From Romeriopsis navalis LEGE 11480 (GTDB taxonomy: Bacteria > Cyanobacteriota > Cyanobacteriia > Leptolyngbyales > Leptolyngbyaceae), in the NCBI RefSeq assembly GCF_015207035.1, contig NZ_JADEXQ010000014.1, forward strand, positions 1 to 64,000: DNA of 64,000 nt. The letters run 5' to 3'. The translations under genes were made by a program, and so were the position numbers. Positions 10,650 to 18,582 of the stretch are shown one piece after another; position 1 is the first letter of the stretch; the number at the start of each line of letters is the position of its first letter. The notes under the pieces are model-generated. The model saw nothing but the letters and a program-made list of their open reading frames with translations. It had not been told where the DNA came from and ran no database searches.

Positions 10650-11141
10650 ATGTTGAAAGCTGCATCGGCCAAACGTGTTTTATTTGAAACGATTGATCCA
10701 GAATCGACGCTGCGAGTATTAGTCGCTCCGTTTAAGAATTTGTGGCTGGCGGTGCCGATGGTCGTGACGCGCAAAATTATTCGCTTGACTGAGGCGGAAG
10801 CGCAGTTAAAGCATGGCGATCGACTCCAGGTCGATAATTTTTCGGTGCAGATCTGCCGTTTGTATGAGCATATTTACGATCATCCGAATCCCCAACCCGA
10901 GACGCATGGCGTTGTATTGCATCTGTCACCGACGCAGATTTTGGCGGTGCCAATGCCGCAACTGCCGACCATTATCAATTTGCCCAAAGCCGAATTACAA
11001 CCGATTGGCGCTGATTACCGTGATTTGTTTCGGTTGGAAGTCGCGAGTCACATTACCTTGATGCCGGAGACGGATACCGAGCGGACGGTGTTCTTGCTCG
11101 ATATGGATAAGTTGATGGAGTTGGTTCCAGAAACGCTGTGA
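10650..11141 (+). CDS. Divergent CheW-like protein at the end of the chemotaxis operon
   Basis: A 163-residue protein that follows the CheA gene by 77 bases on the same strand. It resembles a CheW fold loosely: hydrophobic strands such as LRVLVAPFKNLWLAVPM, the segment TRKIIRLTEAEA where CheW proteins have VREVIR-type sequence, and a closing strand VFLLDMDKLMEL. It lacks the usual GxxxLRG-type loop. A coupling or docking role for the upstream receptor/kinase complex is inferred from fold resemblance and position. It could instead be an operon-specific accessory protein. No signal peptide or membrane helix. Confidence 0.6.
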   Translation: MLKAASAKRVLFETIDPESTLRVLVAPFKNLWLAVPMVVTRKIIRLTEAEAQLKHGDRLQVDNFSVQICRLYEHIYDHPNPQPETHGVVLHLSPTQILAVPMPQLPTIINLPKAELQPIGADYRDLFRLEVASHITLMPETDTERTVFLLDMDKLMELVPETL

Positions 11142-11246
11142 TGCATGAATTTCTGTTAGCCAAGAACAGCGTTGGGCGCGAACCTCCGGCATGCTGTTAA
11201 TTGGTTCAACTGTGCGTAGCCCATGGGGCGATCGGTGGAAGGTATG

Positions 11247-12293
11247 ATGCCAGCTCAATCTAATCCGATGCTGCAAGCCTGGCAGCAATTTTGCAGTGGT
11301 AACTCACAGCCTTTGCAGCAATGCCTTGAGGCAGAATTTCCCCCTGACGAGTGTTGGGCGCGGGCCGATTTTGATCGATCGGCAGAATTTCAGCGACGGT
11401 GGCAGTGGCTAGAGATGGCGCAACCCCAACTCCAGGAATTTTTCGCCGCCCGTAATTTTCCTGATACTTGGATCCTGCCACTGTGGTCAGTCTGGTTGCC
11501 CTTGGCTTGCCAGTTGCAAGATTGGCAGCGATTGGCCCATCCTACCCCGCAAATTATTGGGTTTTTGGGTGGACAAGGGAGTGGCAAGACAACCTTAACC
11601 ACCCTCCTAAAATGTTTGTTGGAGCTGCAGGGTTACCGGGTGCTGGCTTGGTCGATCGATGATCTGTATTTGCCCTACGAGGATCGCCTCGCATTAGCAC
11701 AGCAGGATCCACGACTAATTTGGCGGGGGCCACCCGGGACCCATGATGTGTCGCTAGGGCGCGATATTTTGCAGCAATTTAAAGCGAGGCGTCCGTCGGT
11801 GGCGGTGCCCCGCTTCGATAAGTCGCGCCATTCTGGGGCTGGGGATCGATCGGGGTTTGAGCCAGTTGACGCTGTAGATTTTGTCTTGTTTGAGGGGTGG
11901 TTTGTCGGGGCTCAACCGCTGGCACCGGAACGCTTGGAACAGTTGCGCTGGCCCGATCCGATTCGGACCGCTGCCGATCGCCAGTTTGCGCAGGATATGA
12001 ATCAGGCGTTGCAGACCTATCAGCCACTGTGGGCCATGCTCGATCATCTGGTTGTGCTGCAACTCCAGGACTATCGCTGGAGTCAGCAATGGCGTCAGCA
12101 AGCGGAACAGCAAATGCGGGCGCAAGGCTTGCCCGGTATGAGTGACCTGGAAATTCAGGCCTTTGTGGAATATTTTTGGCGCACGCTGCATCCCGACCTC
12201 TTTATTACACCGTTAGCGGCCGATGGTGCGGATCTGGTATTGGAGATTGGTGCGGATCATTTGCCCGATCGGGTCTACCGGCCGGGTGCTTAG
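11247..12293 (+). CDS. glyK: D-glycerate 3-kinase
   Basis: A P-loop kinase of about 348 residues. The Walker A motif GGQGSGKTTLT lies near residue 110. It is followed by VLAWSIDDLYLPYEDR, a GPPGTHDVSLG motif and VPRFDKSRHSGAGDR, all diagnostic of the plant/cyanobacterial GLYK family. The enzyme phosphorylates D-glycerate to 3-phosphoglycerate, the last step of photorespiration. The frame is open from an ATG at 11223, but GGAAGG at 11237-11242 favours the ATG at 11244 or 11247. A tartronate-semialdehyde-reductase-type gene, which would make glycerate, lies 7 kb downstream on the same strand. Confidence 0.88.
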   Translation: MPAQSNPMLQAWQQFCSGNSQPLQQCLEAEFPPDECWARADFDRSAEFQRRWQWLEMAQPQLQEFFAARNFPDTWILPLWSVWLPLACQLQDWQRLAHPTPQIIGFLGGQGSGKTTLTTLLKCLLELQGYRVLAWSIDDLYLPYEDRLALAQQDPRLIWRGPPGTHDVSLGRDILQQFKARRPSVAVPRFDKSRHSGAGDRSGFEPVDAVDFVLFEGWFVGAQPLAPERLEQLRWPDPIRTAADRQFAQDMNQALQTYQPLWAMLDHLVVLQLQDYRWSQQWRQQAEQQMRAQGLPGMSDLEIQAFVEYFWRTLHPDLFITPLAADGADLVLEIGADHLPDRVYRPGA

Positions 12294-12542
12294 CGGGGAC
12301 TGGTGATGCTTAATTTACGGAGAGGCGCGATCGTTGACGGCGGGATGATATGTAAAGCGTAAGCAAATTATTTTGTGGTGAACAATATAGTTGCGGCCTG
12401 ATTAAGGGCTTGGGGCAGTGCTTTGGACTGATTCCTCCTCAAACTTTCTGCAAAATCTCATTTGTAGCGGTTATTTTGGAGGGGGTTCTGGCCTATTCTA
12501 TAGGTACAGAATTGATTGTGTAATCGACTACCCGTATCCCCC

Positions 12543-14015
12543 ATGAAAGTCTCCATGTCCGCGACCCCCGCTCAATCGCGTCAGATCAAGCAGCAGCTTG
12601 CGACGCCTGAGGAATCTTTATCCTATGAATTGGGGAAAGCGGTACAGGAATTGCCACCCTTGTATACGCGGTTATTAGCGGGGGCGATCGGGGTCTTAAC
12701 GGTGGGGACGATCGCTTGGGCGAATTTCAGTAAAGTCGAAGAAGTGGCTGTGACCCAAGGCAAGCTACTGCCTTCTACCGAAGTGCGGCCGATTCGGGCA
12801 ACGAGTGTGGGGGGTGTGTCGGAGACGTTGGTGAAGGAAGGCGATAAGGTCACCAAGGATCAAGTGTTGGTCGAAATGCATCCAGGATCGGTGGAAACTA
12901 GCGTCGAAAGTCTGGAAAAGGAAGTCGAAAAGCTCCGTCAGGCGGTGGCCCGGTTGGAAGCCGAGAGTACGGGTAGTGTTGTCGGTGTGACACCGGAGCA
13001 GAGTCAGCTATTAGCGGCGCGCAAGCTGGATTTGCAGACTCGGCAGCAGTCGGCAATTTCTGAAGCAAATCGCCAAGTTGCGGTGATGAATGAGGCCCAA
13101 ACGCAGTTGGAACGGTTCCAGGGCAACTTGGAGCGGGCCCGGATCACGCGGCGCAATGCCGTAGAAACCCGCGATGAAGCGCGGGCGAATTTAGCAATTA
13201 CGAAAGAGCGTCAGACCCGCTTAAAGAGTTTGGAAGATAGTGGTGCCGTGCCGCACCTGGAGATTTTGAATGCGGCGGCGGCAGTGAATCAGTCAGAGCA
13301 GCAATTAGTTGCCGCCAGAAACCAAATTAACGAAGCGGATAATCAGATTGTCACGCTCGAAAAGCAGATCCAAGCATCCCGCGATCGGATGCAACAGGCC
13401 CAGCAAGCCTTTAATGGGGCCAAGAGCAATGCGGCGAATGTCGCCCCGCAGCGCCAGAGCGAAGTCCTCGCTCAACTGGCCCAGCGCCGGGCAGAGCTCT
13501 CGCGAAAAGTGGGTGAACTGGAGGTGGCGAAAAAGCAAAAGTCGGATCGTGCGACGGTTAAGGCGCCTTTCGATGGCACGGTGTACAACCTGAAAGTCAC
13601 CCAAGGCCCAGTCCAGCAAGGTGAAGAATTGCTCTCGATTCTCCCGAAGGATCAAGAGTTGATTATGGAAGTGAAGGTTCAGAACCGGGATGTGGGATTT
13701 GTCCGCTTGAATCAGAAGGCCAAGGTTAAGCTGGCGGCTTTTCCCTATCAGCAGTTCCGAGTGATTGAAGGGAAATTAATCAGCGTCAGCCCGGATGCCG
13801 TTGTGGAGCGGGATGCCAATGGGCGAGAAATGGGGCCGGTGTTTACGGCCAAGATTCAGTTGGATCGGTCCACCGTCCAGGTGCGGGGTAAGGATGTCGA
13901 GCTAACGCCCGGAATGACTGGGACGGCTGACATCGTGACCCGTAAGAAGACGGTCTTGAGTTTCTTGATTGAACCGATTACCCGGAAATTTGGGGAGGCA
14001 TTCTCGATCCGTTAG
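12543..14015 (+). CDS. HlyD-family membrane fusion (adaptor) protein
   Basis: A protein of about 490 residues with one N-terminal membrane helix (within LLAGAIGVLTVGTIAWANF) followed by a split biotinyl-lipoyl domain. A long Gln/Glu/Arg-rich coiled coil spans roughly 120-320 and a beta-barrel end contains APFDGTVYNLKVTQGPVQ. Such adaptors bridge an inner-membrane ABC exporter and an outer-membrane TolC-like channel in type I secretion. No exporter or TolC gene lies in the window, so the partner is encoded elsewhere. The frame also allows a TTG start at 12516; the ATGs at 12543 or 12555 are more likely. Confidence 0.85.
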   Translation: MKVSMSATPAQSRQIKQQLATPEESLSYELGKAVQELPPLYTRLLAGAIGVLTVGTIAWANFSKVEEVAVTQGKLLPSTEVRPIRATSVGGVSETLVKEGDKVTKDQVLVEMHPGSVETSVESLEKEVEKLRQAVARLEAESTGSVVGVTPEQSQLLAARKLDLQTRQQSAISEANRQVAVMNEAQTQLERFQGNLERARITRRNAVETRDEARANLAITKERQTRLKSLEDSGAVPHLEILNAAAAVNQSEQQLVAARNQINEADNQIVTLEKQIQASRDRMQQAQQAFNGAKSNAANVAPQRQSEVLAQLAQRRAELSRKVGELEVAKKQKSDRATVKAPFDGTVYNLKVTQGPVQQGEELLSILPKDQELIMEVKVQNRDVGFVRLNQKAKVKLAAFPYQQFRVIEGKLISVSPDAVVERDANGREMGPVFTAKIQLDRSTVQVRGKDVELTPGMTGTADIVTRKKTVLSFLIEPITRKFGEAFSIR

Positions 14016-14105
14016 GGCCTGATTCGTTAAGTGTATGGAAGGTAACAGTCACGGCATTCCCGTTAACCGATAGAATGAAGAGCGGCTCACTGTTTTGAAA
14101 CGCTT

Positions 14106-15044
14106 ATGAGAATTCTGGCTTTTGTTCCCGGTGGAATAGCGGACCAACTGCTATTTTTTCCCACTTTGTCGGCATTAAATGCAATCTACCCCGGCAGCAA
14201 AATTGATGTGGTGGCTGAATCGCGATCGTTAGCCGCCTACCAAGTCTCACAAGTGGTTTCAGAGAAAATCCCGTTTGATTTGACGGCGCGAAATAGTCTG
14301 TCTGATTGGGGCAATTTACTGGGCATCGTCCGCGATCGGGAATATGAGATTGTCTTGGCCCCCCGTCCGACATTGAGCTTGAGCTTGCTGCTTTGGCTAT
14401 CGGGAATTCCGACAAGGATTAGCTATGCGGATGTCCCGGGCGCGAATTTGTTTACGACGATAGTGCCGACCCCAGTGACTGGGACCTATATTGCGGCGGC
14501 TAACCAGCAGTTGCTCGATACCTTGCCGTCGTCCGAGACGCTGCCTGAAATTAAGGTGAATTTGCCAGAAACCGCTTTAGATTGGTCGGATGCTGAGCGC
14601 AAGCGCCTGGATCTATCGAATGGTGGCTATGTGGTGATGTACAGCATGGCGGCGGGGTATCCGACGAACAGTTGGGAAACGATTTTGCAAGATTTTCAAA
14701 AAAAGCAGCCCGACTTGCCGATCGTGTTGCTACAAGACGCGCAAAATGCAGCACTTGTCGCTGCGCTCACGGACCGCATCCCCGCTTTGAAAACTTCACA
14801 GCCAATGGGCCTGGGCCAAATTATTGCGCTGCTGGCGGGTGCGAGTTTGGTGCTGACCGTTGAAGGGGAAGTGTTGCAGTCGGCGATCGCGGCCCAAACC
14901 TTTACACTTGGTTTATTTGGGGCATCTGACCCAGCGACAAGAATGCCGACGAGCGATCGCTGCGTCGGCATTAAATCGTCAACTAATAAACTTGCGGATA
15001 TTGCCCCTGCGACCGTATTGGAGCGTGTCTGGAACGGTGGTTAG
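14106..15044 (+). CDS. Glycosyltransferase family 9-like protein
   Basis: A 312-residue protein resembling ADP-heptose:LPS heptosyltransferases of family GT9. It begins with RILAFVPGGIADQLLFFPTLSAL, the family's N-terminal loop, and has a second Rossmann-like half with YVVMYSMAAGYPTNSWETIL, IVLLQDAQN and LLAGASLVLTVEGEVLQSAIA. The sugar donor and acceptor are unknown; involvement in cell-surface polysaccharide or lipopolysaccharide synthesis is the family expectation. The gene ends at a strong bidirectional terminator shared with the convergent pentapeptide gene. Confidence 0.75.
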   Translation: MRILAFVPGGIADQLLFFPTLSALNAIYPGSKIDVVAESRSLAAYQVSQVVSEKIPFDLTARNSLSDWGNLLGIVRDREYEIVLAPRPTLSLSLLLWLSGIPTRISYADVPGANLFTTIVPTPVTGTYIAAANQQLLDTLPSSETLPEIKVNLPETALDWSDAERKRLDLSNGGYVVMYSMAAGYPTNSWETILQDFQKKQPDLPIVLLQDAQNAALVAALTDRIPALKTSQPMGLGQIIALLAGASLVLTVEGEVLQSAIAAQTFTLGLFGASDPATRMPTSDRCVGIKSSTNKLADIAPATVLERVWNGG

Positions 15045-15065
15045 GAGGCTGGTAATTGGGCATGA

Positions 15066-15102
15066 TAATCGGGGGCTAATACAGCGTATTAGCCCCCGAT
15101 TA
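15066..15102. terminator. Bidirectional transcription terminator
   Basis: A perfect 17-bp inverted repeat (15066-15082 and 15086-15102) with a 3-base loop and a GC-rich core of GGGGGCTAA. It sits between two convergent genes and ends in an AT-rich tail on both sides, so it probably terminates both. Confidence 0.85.
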
Positions 15103-15113
15103 ATTATTTGTTG

Positions 15114-15644
15114 TTAGTTCTGGGGAACGGGAATTTCAATGCCATTTGGCTCATAAATTGCCGATGCGGGTAGCTCCCCTTCTGGTAATGGGCCGCCGAC
15201 ACTGATGCCACTGCCGTAAATTTCGGCCCCGGCAATATTGATTTGCTGAAGATTGGCGCCGCGTGTGTCCGTATGGAAGGCGATCGCTTGGCGCAAGTCG
15301 GCTTTAGCTAGATTCGATCGATTGAGTGACGCATTGGTCAGGTAAGTCTTGGTTAAGATGGTGCCCGTCAAATTGGCGCCCGTCAGATCGGCACCTTCGA
15401 GATTGCTGCCTGTCAAATTTGCACCTTGGAGATTGGCTTCGCGCAAATCGGCACCAATCAAGTGCGCTTGACTCAAATCGGCATCGGACAAATCACAGCC
15501 AGCACATTCTCGCGTTTGCAGTAACCGCTGCACATCGGCGGGTTCAGCCGCTTGGCCCGGCAGAGCATTGCTTAATGCCGCGACCATGCCGATTGCTAGC
15601 ACTGTATTAATCTGAAAAAACTGACCCCGTAATTGTTGAAGCAT
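15114..15644 (-). CDS. Secreted pentapeptide-repeat protein
   Basis: A protein of about 176 residues. The N-terminus is a signal peptide ending near ALPGQA-A. About ten pentapeptide units of the A(D/N)Lxx type follow, for example LSDADLSQAHLIGADLREAN and LEGADLTGANLTG. These fold into a right-handed quadrilateral beta-helix. The tail is Pro/Gly-rich without repeats. Two cysteines in TRECAGCDL just before the repeats could form a disulfide in an exported protein. Location is probably periplasm or thylakoid lumen; function unknown. The ATG at 15644 is preferred over an upstream one because GGAGG lies six bases before it. Confidence 0.8.
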   Translation of the reverse strand: MLQQLRGQFFQINTVLAIGMVAALSNALPGQAAEPADVQRLLQTRECAGCDLSDADLSQAHLIGADLREANLQGANLTGSNLEGADLTGANLTGTILTKTYLTNASLNRSNLAKADLRQAIAFHTDTRGANLQQINIAGAEIYGSGISVGGPLPEGELPASAIYEPNGIEIPVPQN

Positions 15645-15659
15645 AGCGGGCCTCCTCAC

Positions 15660-16097
15660 TCAAACCGACGTGAATAACGTTAACTACAAGACAGCGAATA
15701 ACGATTCCAGAGGTAGGGATGCTGTTTTACCAAATCATTCGATAAAACATCCGGACAGTTGATGAAGGTGTGGGAAAAGCTCGTTAAATGATCAAAAATC
15801 ACTTCCCTGAGCCAAACGCCGCCTGAAAAAATCGAAATTAGCTGTTTGCGGGAGACATTTCAGTAATTAAGCTGTTTGTTCCCATACCCATTGTCGCGCA
15901 GAAAAGTAATACTGCATTGGGATGGAATACATATGTTTAGCTGTCTTAACAATTAGTAATTCGGTAACTTGCCCGATGACATGGGGGTTCGCGTCGTAAT
16001 TCAAGAAATCTGAGAACTCGATTTCCAATCCTCTCAGAATTTTGATAAAATTTAACCCAACGCAAAGACCAATCACAGCAAGGTTTAGGAGAGACTT
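15660..16097. other. Intergenic region between divergent genes
   Basis: About 440 bases that must hold the promoters of the pentapeptide gene (leftward) and of the Ala/Pro-rich protein gene (rightward). A 69-codon minus-strand frame (15867-16076) has no ribosome site or recognisable content and is not called. AGGAGA at 16088-16093 is the ribosome site of the rightward gene. Confidence 0.4.
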
Positions 16098-16652
16098 ATG
16101 GGTTTCTGGAGCAATATCTTCGGTAAAGGCGGTTCTTACTTCTTAGAAGAAGAGACAGCAAAGGGGCTGGGCGATACCGAATATATGAAGCAGACCAAAG
16201 CGGTTCGCCGGACCTTCCCTGCTGGTGGTGGTGGCGAAGAGTTTGAGATGACACGTCAAGTGTCGGCGATTGATAAGACGGTTTATGATTCCCGCAAAGG
16301 TGGTGCGGCACCAGCAGCGGCATCCGCTGCAGCATCAACTCCCGCCCCTGCGGCATCCACAAGCACTTCGAGTTGGGGTAGTGCTTCTTCCGGTTGGGGT
16401 AGTGCTTCTTCCACTGGTTGGGGTAGTGCTTCCACACCCGCAGCGGCGACACCGGAGCCGGCAGCACCCGCGCCAGTTGCGGCTACACCAGCACCGGAGC
16501 CGGCAGCACCCGCGCCAGTTGCGGCCACACCAGCACCGGAGCCGGCAGCACCCGCTGCACCAGCGCCGACGCCCGAGCCAGCGCCGGCGCCCGCTGCGCC
16601 TGACAACAGCATGGATATGTTCCGTAATATGGCTAAGAAGATTGGGCGTTAA
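16098..16652 (+). CDS. Ala/Pro-rich low-complexity protein with conserved N-terminus
   Basis: A 184-residue protein with three parts. Residues 1-70 look structured and non-repetitive (GFWSNIFGKGGSYFLEEE, TAKGLGDTEYMKQTKAVRRT). A repetitive middle has three WGSAS units followed by PAAPAPVAATPAPE repeats. A short basic helix, MDMFRNMAKKIGR, ends it. There is no signal peptide or membrane helix. The design suggests a cytoplasmic protein with a flexible linker joining two short functional ends. No function is recognised. The repeats are near-identical at the DNA level, so length is likely to vary between strains. A good AGGAGA ribosome site precedes it and a terminator follows. Confidence 0.75.
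   Translation: MGFWSNIFGKGGSYFLEEETAKGLGDTEYMKQTKAVRRTFPAGGGGEEFEMTRQVSAIDKTVYDSRKGGAAPAAASAAASTPAPAASTSTSSWGSASSGWGSASSTGWGSASTPAAATPEPAAPAPVAATPAPEPAAPAPVAATPAPEPAAPAAPAPTPEPAPAPAAPDNSMDMFRNMAKKIGR
16371..16555 (+). repeat. In-frame tandem repeats
   Basis: Two arrays inside the coding sequence. At 16371-16432 three copies of a TTGGGGTAGTGCTT unit encode WGSAS. At 16452-16555 a 42-base unit occurs twice almost identically (16452-16493, 16494-16535), followed by a partial third copy. All units keep the reading frame. Confidence 0.85.
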
Positions 16653-16691
16653 TTCGCTCGGTTCGGTTATTCAGTAAATCTTGATTGGATT

Positions 16692-16722
16692 GAGGAGGTC
16701 ATTTGATGGGCCTCCTCTTTTT
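16692..16722 (+). terminator. Rho-independent terminator
   Basis: GAGGAGG (16692-16698) pairs with CCTCCTC (16711-16717), followed directly by TTTTT. It lies 40 bases after the stop of the Ala/Pro-rich gene. Confidence 0.8.
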
Positions 16723-16796
16723 AATGATGGATTCAGCGCGGTACTGAGCAATTGCCGTTAGGCTAGATAGGATGATTTCGCTGGGGTGTGGGACTG

Positions 16797-18140
16797 ATGA
16801 TGCAGCCGCTCGATCGTCCGAAAATTATTGTGTTGGATGATGATCCAACGGGATCCCAAACGGTGCATAGCTGTTTGCTGTTGATGCAGTGGGATGTGTC
16901 AACGTTACGCTTGGGTTTGCGGGATGCTGCCCCCATTTTTTTTGTGCTGACGAATACTCGATCGTGTACGGCCAGCGACGCAGCGGCCATTACTCGGGAA
17001 GTTTGCCAAAATTTACGGCAGGCGCTCGCGCTCGAAGGGATCCAAGACTTCTTGGTTGTGAGTCGATCGGATTCGACGTTGCGTGGGCACTACCCGGTCG
17101 AGACGGATGTGATTGCGGCGGAACTTGGCGGTTTTGATGCTCATTTCCTCACGCCGGCATTTTTTGAAGGTGGTCGGATCACCCGCGATAGTGTGCATTA
17201 TCTCCAGGTGAATGGCGTGGATACGCCGGTGCATGAGACCGAATTTGCGCGGGATTCGGTGTTTGGGTATCAGCATAGTTATTTGCCCGATTATGTGGAG
17301 GAGAAGACCCAGGGGCGCATCGTGGCGGCTGAGGTTGAGCGGTTTGTGTTAGCGGATATGCGATCCGGCGTCGTCGATCGACTGATGCAACTCAAACATA
17401 ATCAATGCTGTGTTGTGGATGGAGAAACCCAAGCGGACTTAAATCAATTTGCTGCTGATAGTTTGACTGCTGCGGCTCAGGGCAAGCGGTTCTTATTTCG
17501 CAGTGCAGCGAGTTTGCTGACGGCCTTAGCGAATTTGCCGCCCCAGCCGATCGCCCCGGAGGAAATGGCGAGTTATGTGCGTGGGGCTCAACCCGGCGCG
17601 GTGATCGTGGGTTCCCATGTGAAAAAGACGACGGAACAGTTGCAGTTTCTGTTAGCCGCACCCGGAATTACGGGGATCGAAGTGGATGTAGCGCAATTGT
17701 TGGTTGAGGACGTGGCGATCGTCCATAGTCAGTTGCTCGAATCAATCTGGCAGCAGATCACCCAAGCCCATCAAGCGGGTCAAACCGTGGCAATCTATAC
17801 CAGTCGTCAGGAACTCACATTTCCGGATGTGGCGACGCGACTGCGCTTTGGGGAAACCGTTTCGGCTTTATTAATGGATGTAATTCGGCATTTGCCTGAG
17901 TCGATCGGCTTTTTGATCAGTAAAGGCGGAATCACCTCAAATGATACGTTGAGTTCTGGTCTGGCCTTGCGATCGGCGAATTTGTTGGGACAAGTTTTAC
18001 CCGGCGTTTCAATGGTGAGAGCGCCCCTTGAACATCCGCAGTTTCCGCATCTGCCAGTGGTGCTGTTTCCCGGTAATGTGGGTGATACAGCGGCACTAGC
18101 GACGGCTTATCAACGGTTGAGCTGTCATTCGTTTGGCTAA
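16797..18140 (+). CDS. Four-carbon acid sugar kinase family protein (DUF1537, OtnK/DtnK-like)
   Basis: A protein of about 447 residues. The N-terminal substrate domain starts with IIVLDDDPTGSQTVHS and contains FFVLTNTRS and VSRSDSTLRGHYPVE. The C-terminal nucleotide domain contains GFLISKGGITSNDTLSSGL. These are the two domains of the DUF1537 kinases, which phosphorylate D-threonate, D-erythronate or related four-carbon acids to 4-phosphates. The exact substrate is unknown. It lies near the 18.6-kb beta-hydroxyacid dehydrogenase, a family that often accompanies these kinases in sugar-acid catabolism. The frame opens with GTG at 16788; ATG at 16797 or 16800 is more likely. Confidence 0.85.
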   Translation: MMQPLDRPKIIVLDDDPTGSQTVHSCLLLMQWDVSTLRLGLRDAAPIFFVLTNTRSCTASDAAAITREVCQNLRQALALEGIQDFLVVSRSDSTLRGHYPVETDVIAAELGGFDAHFLTPAFFEGGRITRDSVHYLQVNGVDTPVHETEFARDSVFGYQHSYLPDYVEEKTQGRIVAAEVERFVLADMRSGVVDRLMQLKHNQCCVVDGETQADLNQFAADSLTAAAQGKRFLFRSAASLLTALANLPPQPIAPEEMASYVRGAQPGAVIVGSHVKKTTEQLQFLLAAPGITGIEVDVAQLLVEDVAIVHSQLLESIWQQITQAHQAGQTVAIYTSRQELTFPDVATRLRFGETVSALLMDVIRHLPESIGFLISKGGITSNDTLSSGLALRSANLLGQVLPGVSMVRAPLEHPQFPHLPVVLFPGNVGDTAALATAYQRLSCHSFG

Positions 18141-18256
18141 ACGACAGTTGCGCCTGTTTGGGGGTACAGGCGATCAATTATGGGGCGTTCTACGGTGTGC
18201 ACCGACTGTCTATCTGTGAAGCGAGCCATGTCGGGGAGAGCGCACAAGATTCAAAT

Positions 18257-18367
18257 CTAAAGGACGACCAATAACAACAGAAATAACAGCATCGTCATGC
18301 CGGTTTCAACAAAGATAGGCAGTTCACTCGATCGTTGTTCAGTATAAGTTGCAGTGTTCTTATGCAT
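18257..18367 (-). CDS. Small single-pass membrane protein (36 residues)
   Basis: A short minus-strand gene. ATG at 18367 is preceded by GAGG (18374-18377) with a 6-base spacer. The product begins MHKNTATYTEQRSSELPIF and ends with a strongly hydrophobic helix, MTMLLFLLLLVVL, directly before the stop. The polar N-terminus with a C-terminal membrane anchor resembles the small single-helix subunits of photosynthetic or respiratory complexes, but I do not recognise a specific one. The support is ribosome site, length and helix; it lies in a 440-base gap with no other gene. Confidence 0.5.
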   Translation of the reverse strand: MHKNTATYTEQRSSELPIFVETGMTMLLFLLLLVVL

Positions 18368-18582
18368 GGGGCACCTCGGCGATAATGTCGATGGGAGAAG
18401 TCGATCTTCGTGGCGTTGAACTGATCTGAGATGAGTATTATCATGCCCGCTCGAACGAATTTACGAAGTGATCTACACAGAGTTCCATCAGTGTACTTGA
18501 TCATGCTTGCTGGTGATTTGAAGAGTTAGGCAAGCGTGATATGAATCAATAGTACTGGATTAGTGGAGTTGGGGTAAAGCAC

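Noticed and set aside
16371-16555. CRISPR-like array
   Set aside because: The repeats are tandem without unique spacers and keep the reading frame of a protein.
16283-16612. Gly/Ala-rich minus-strand frame of 109 codons
   Set aside because: Mirror image of the repetitive Ala/Pro-coding region; composition alone explains it.
18151-18172. Hairpin CGCCTGT/ACAGGCG after the DUF1537 kinase gene
   Set aside because: Perfect 7-bp stem but no T-run; too weak to call as a terminator.
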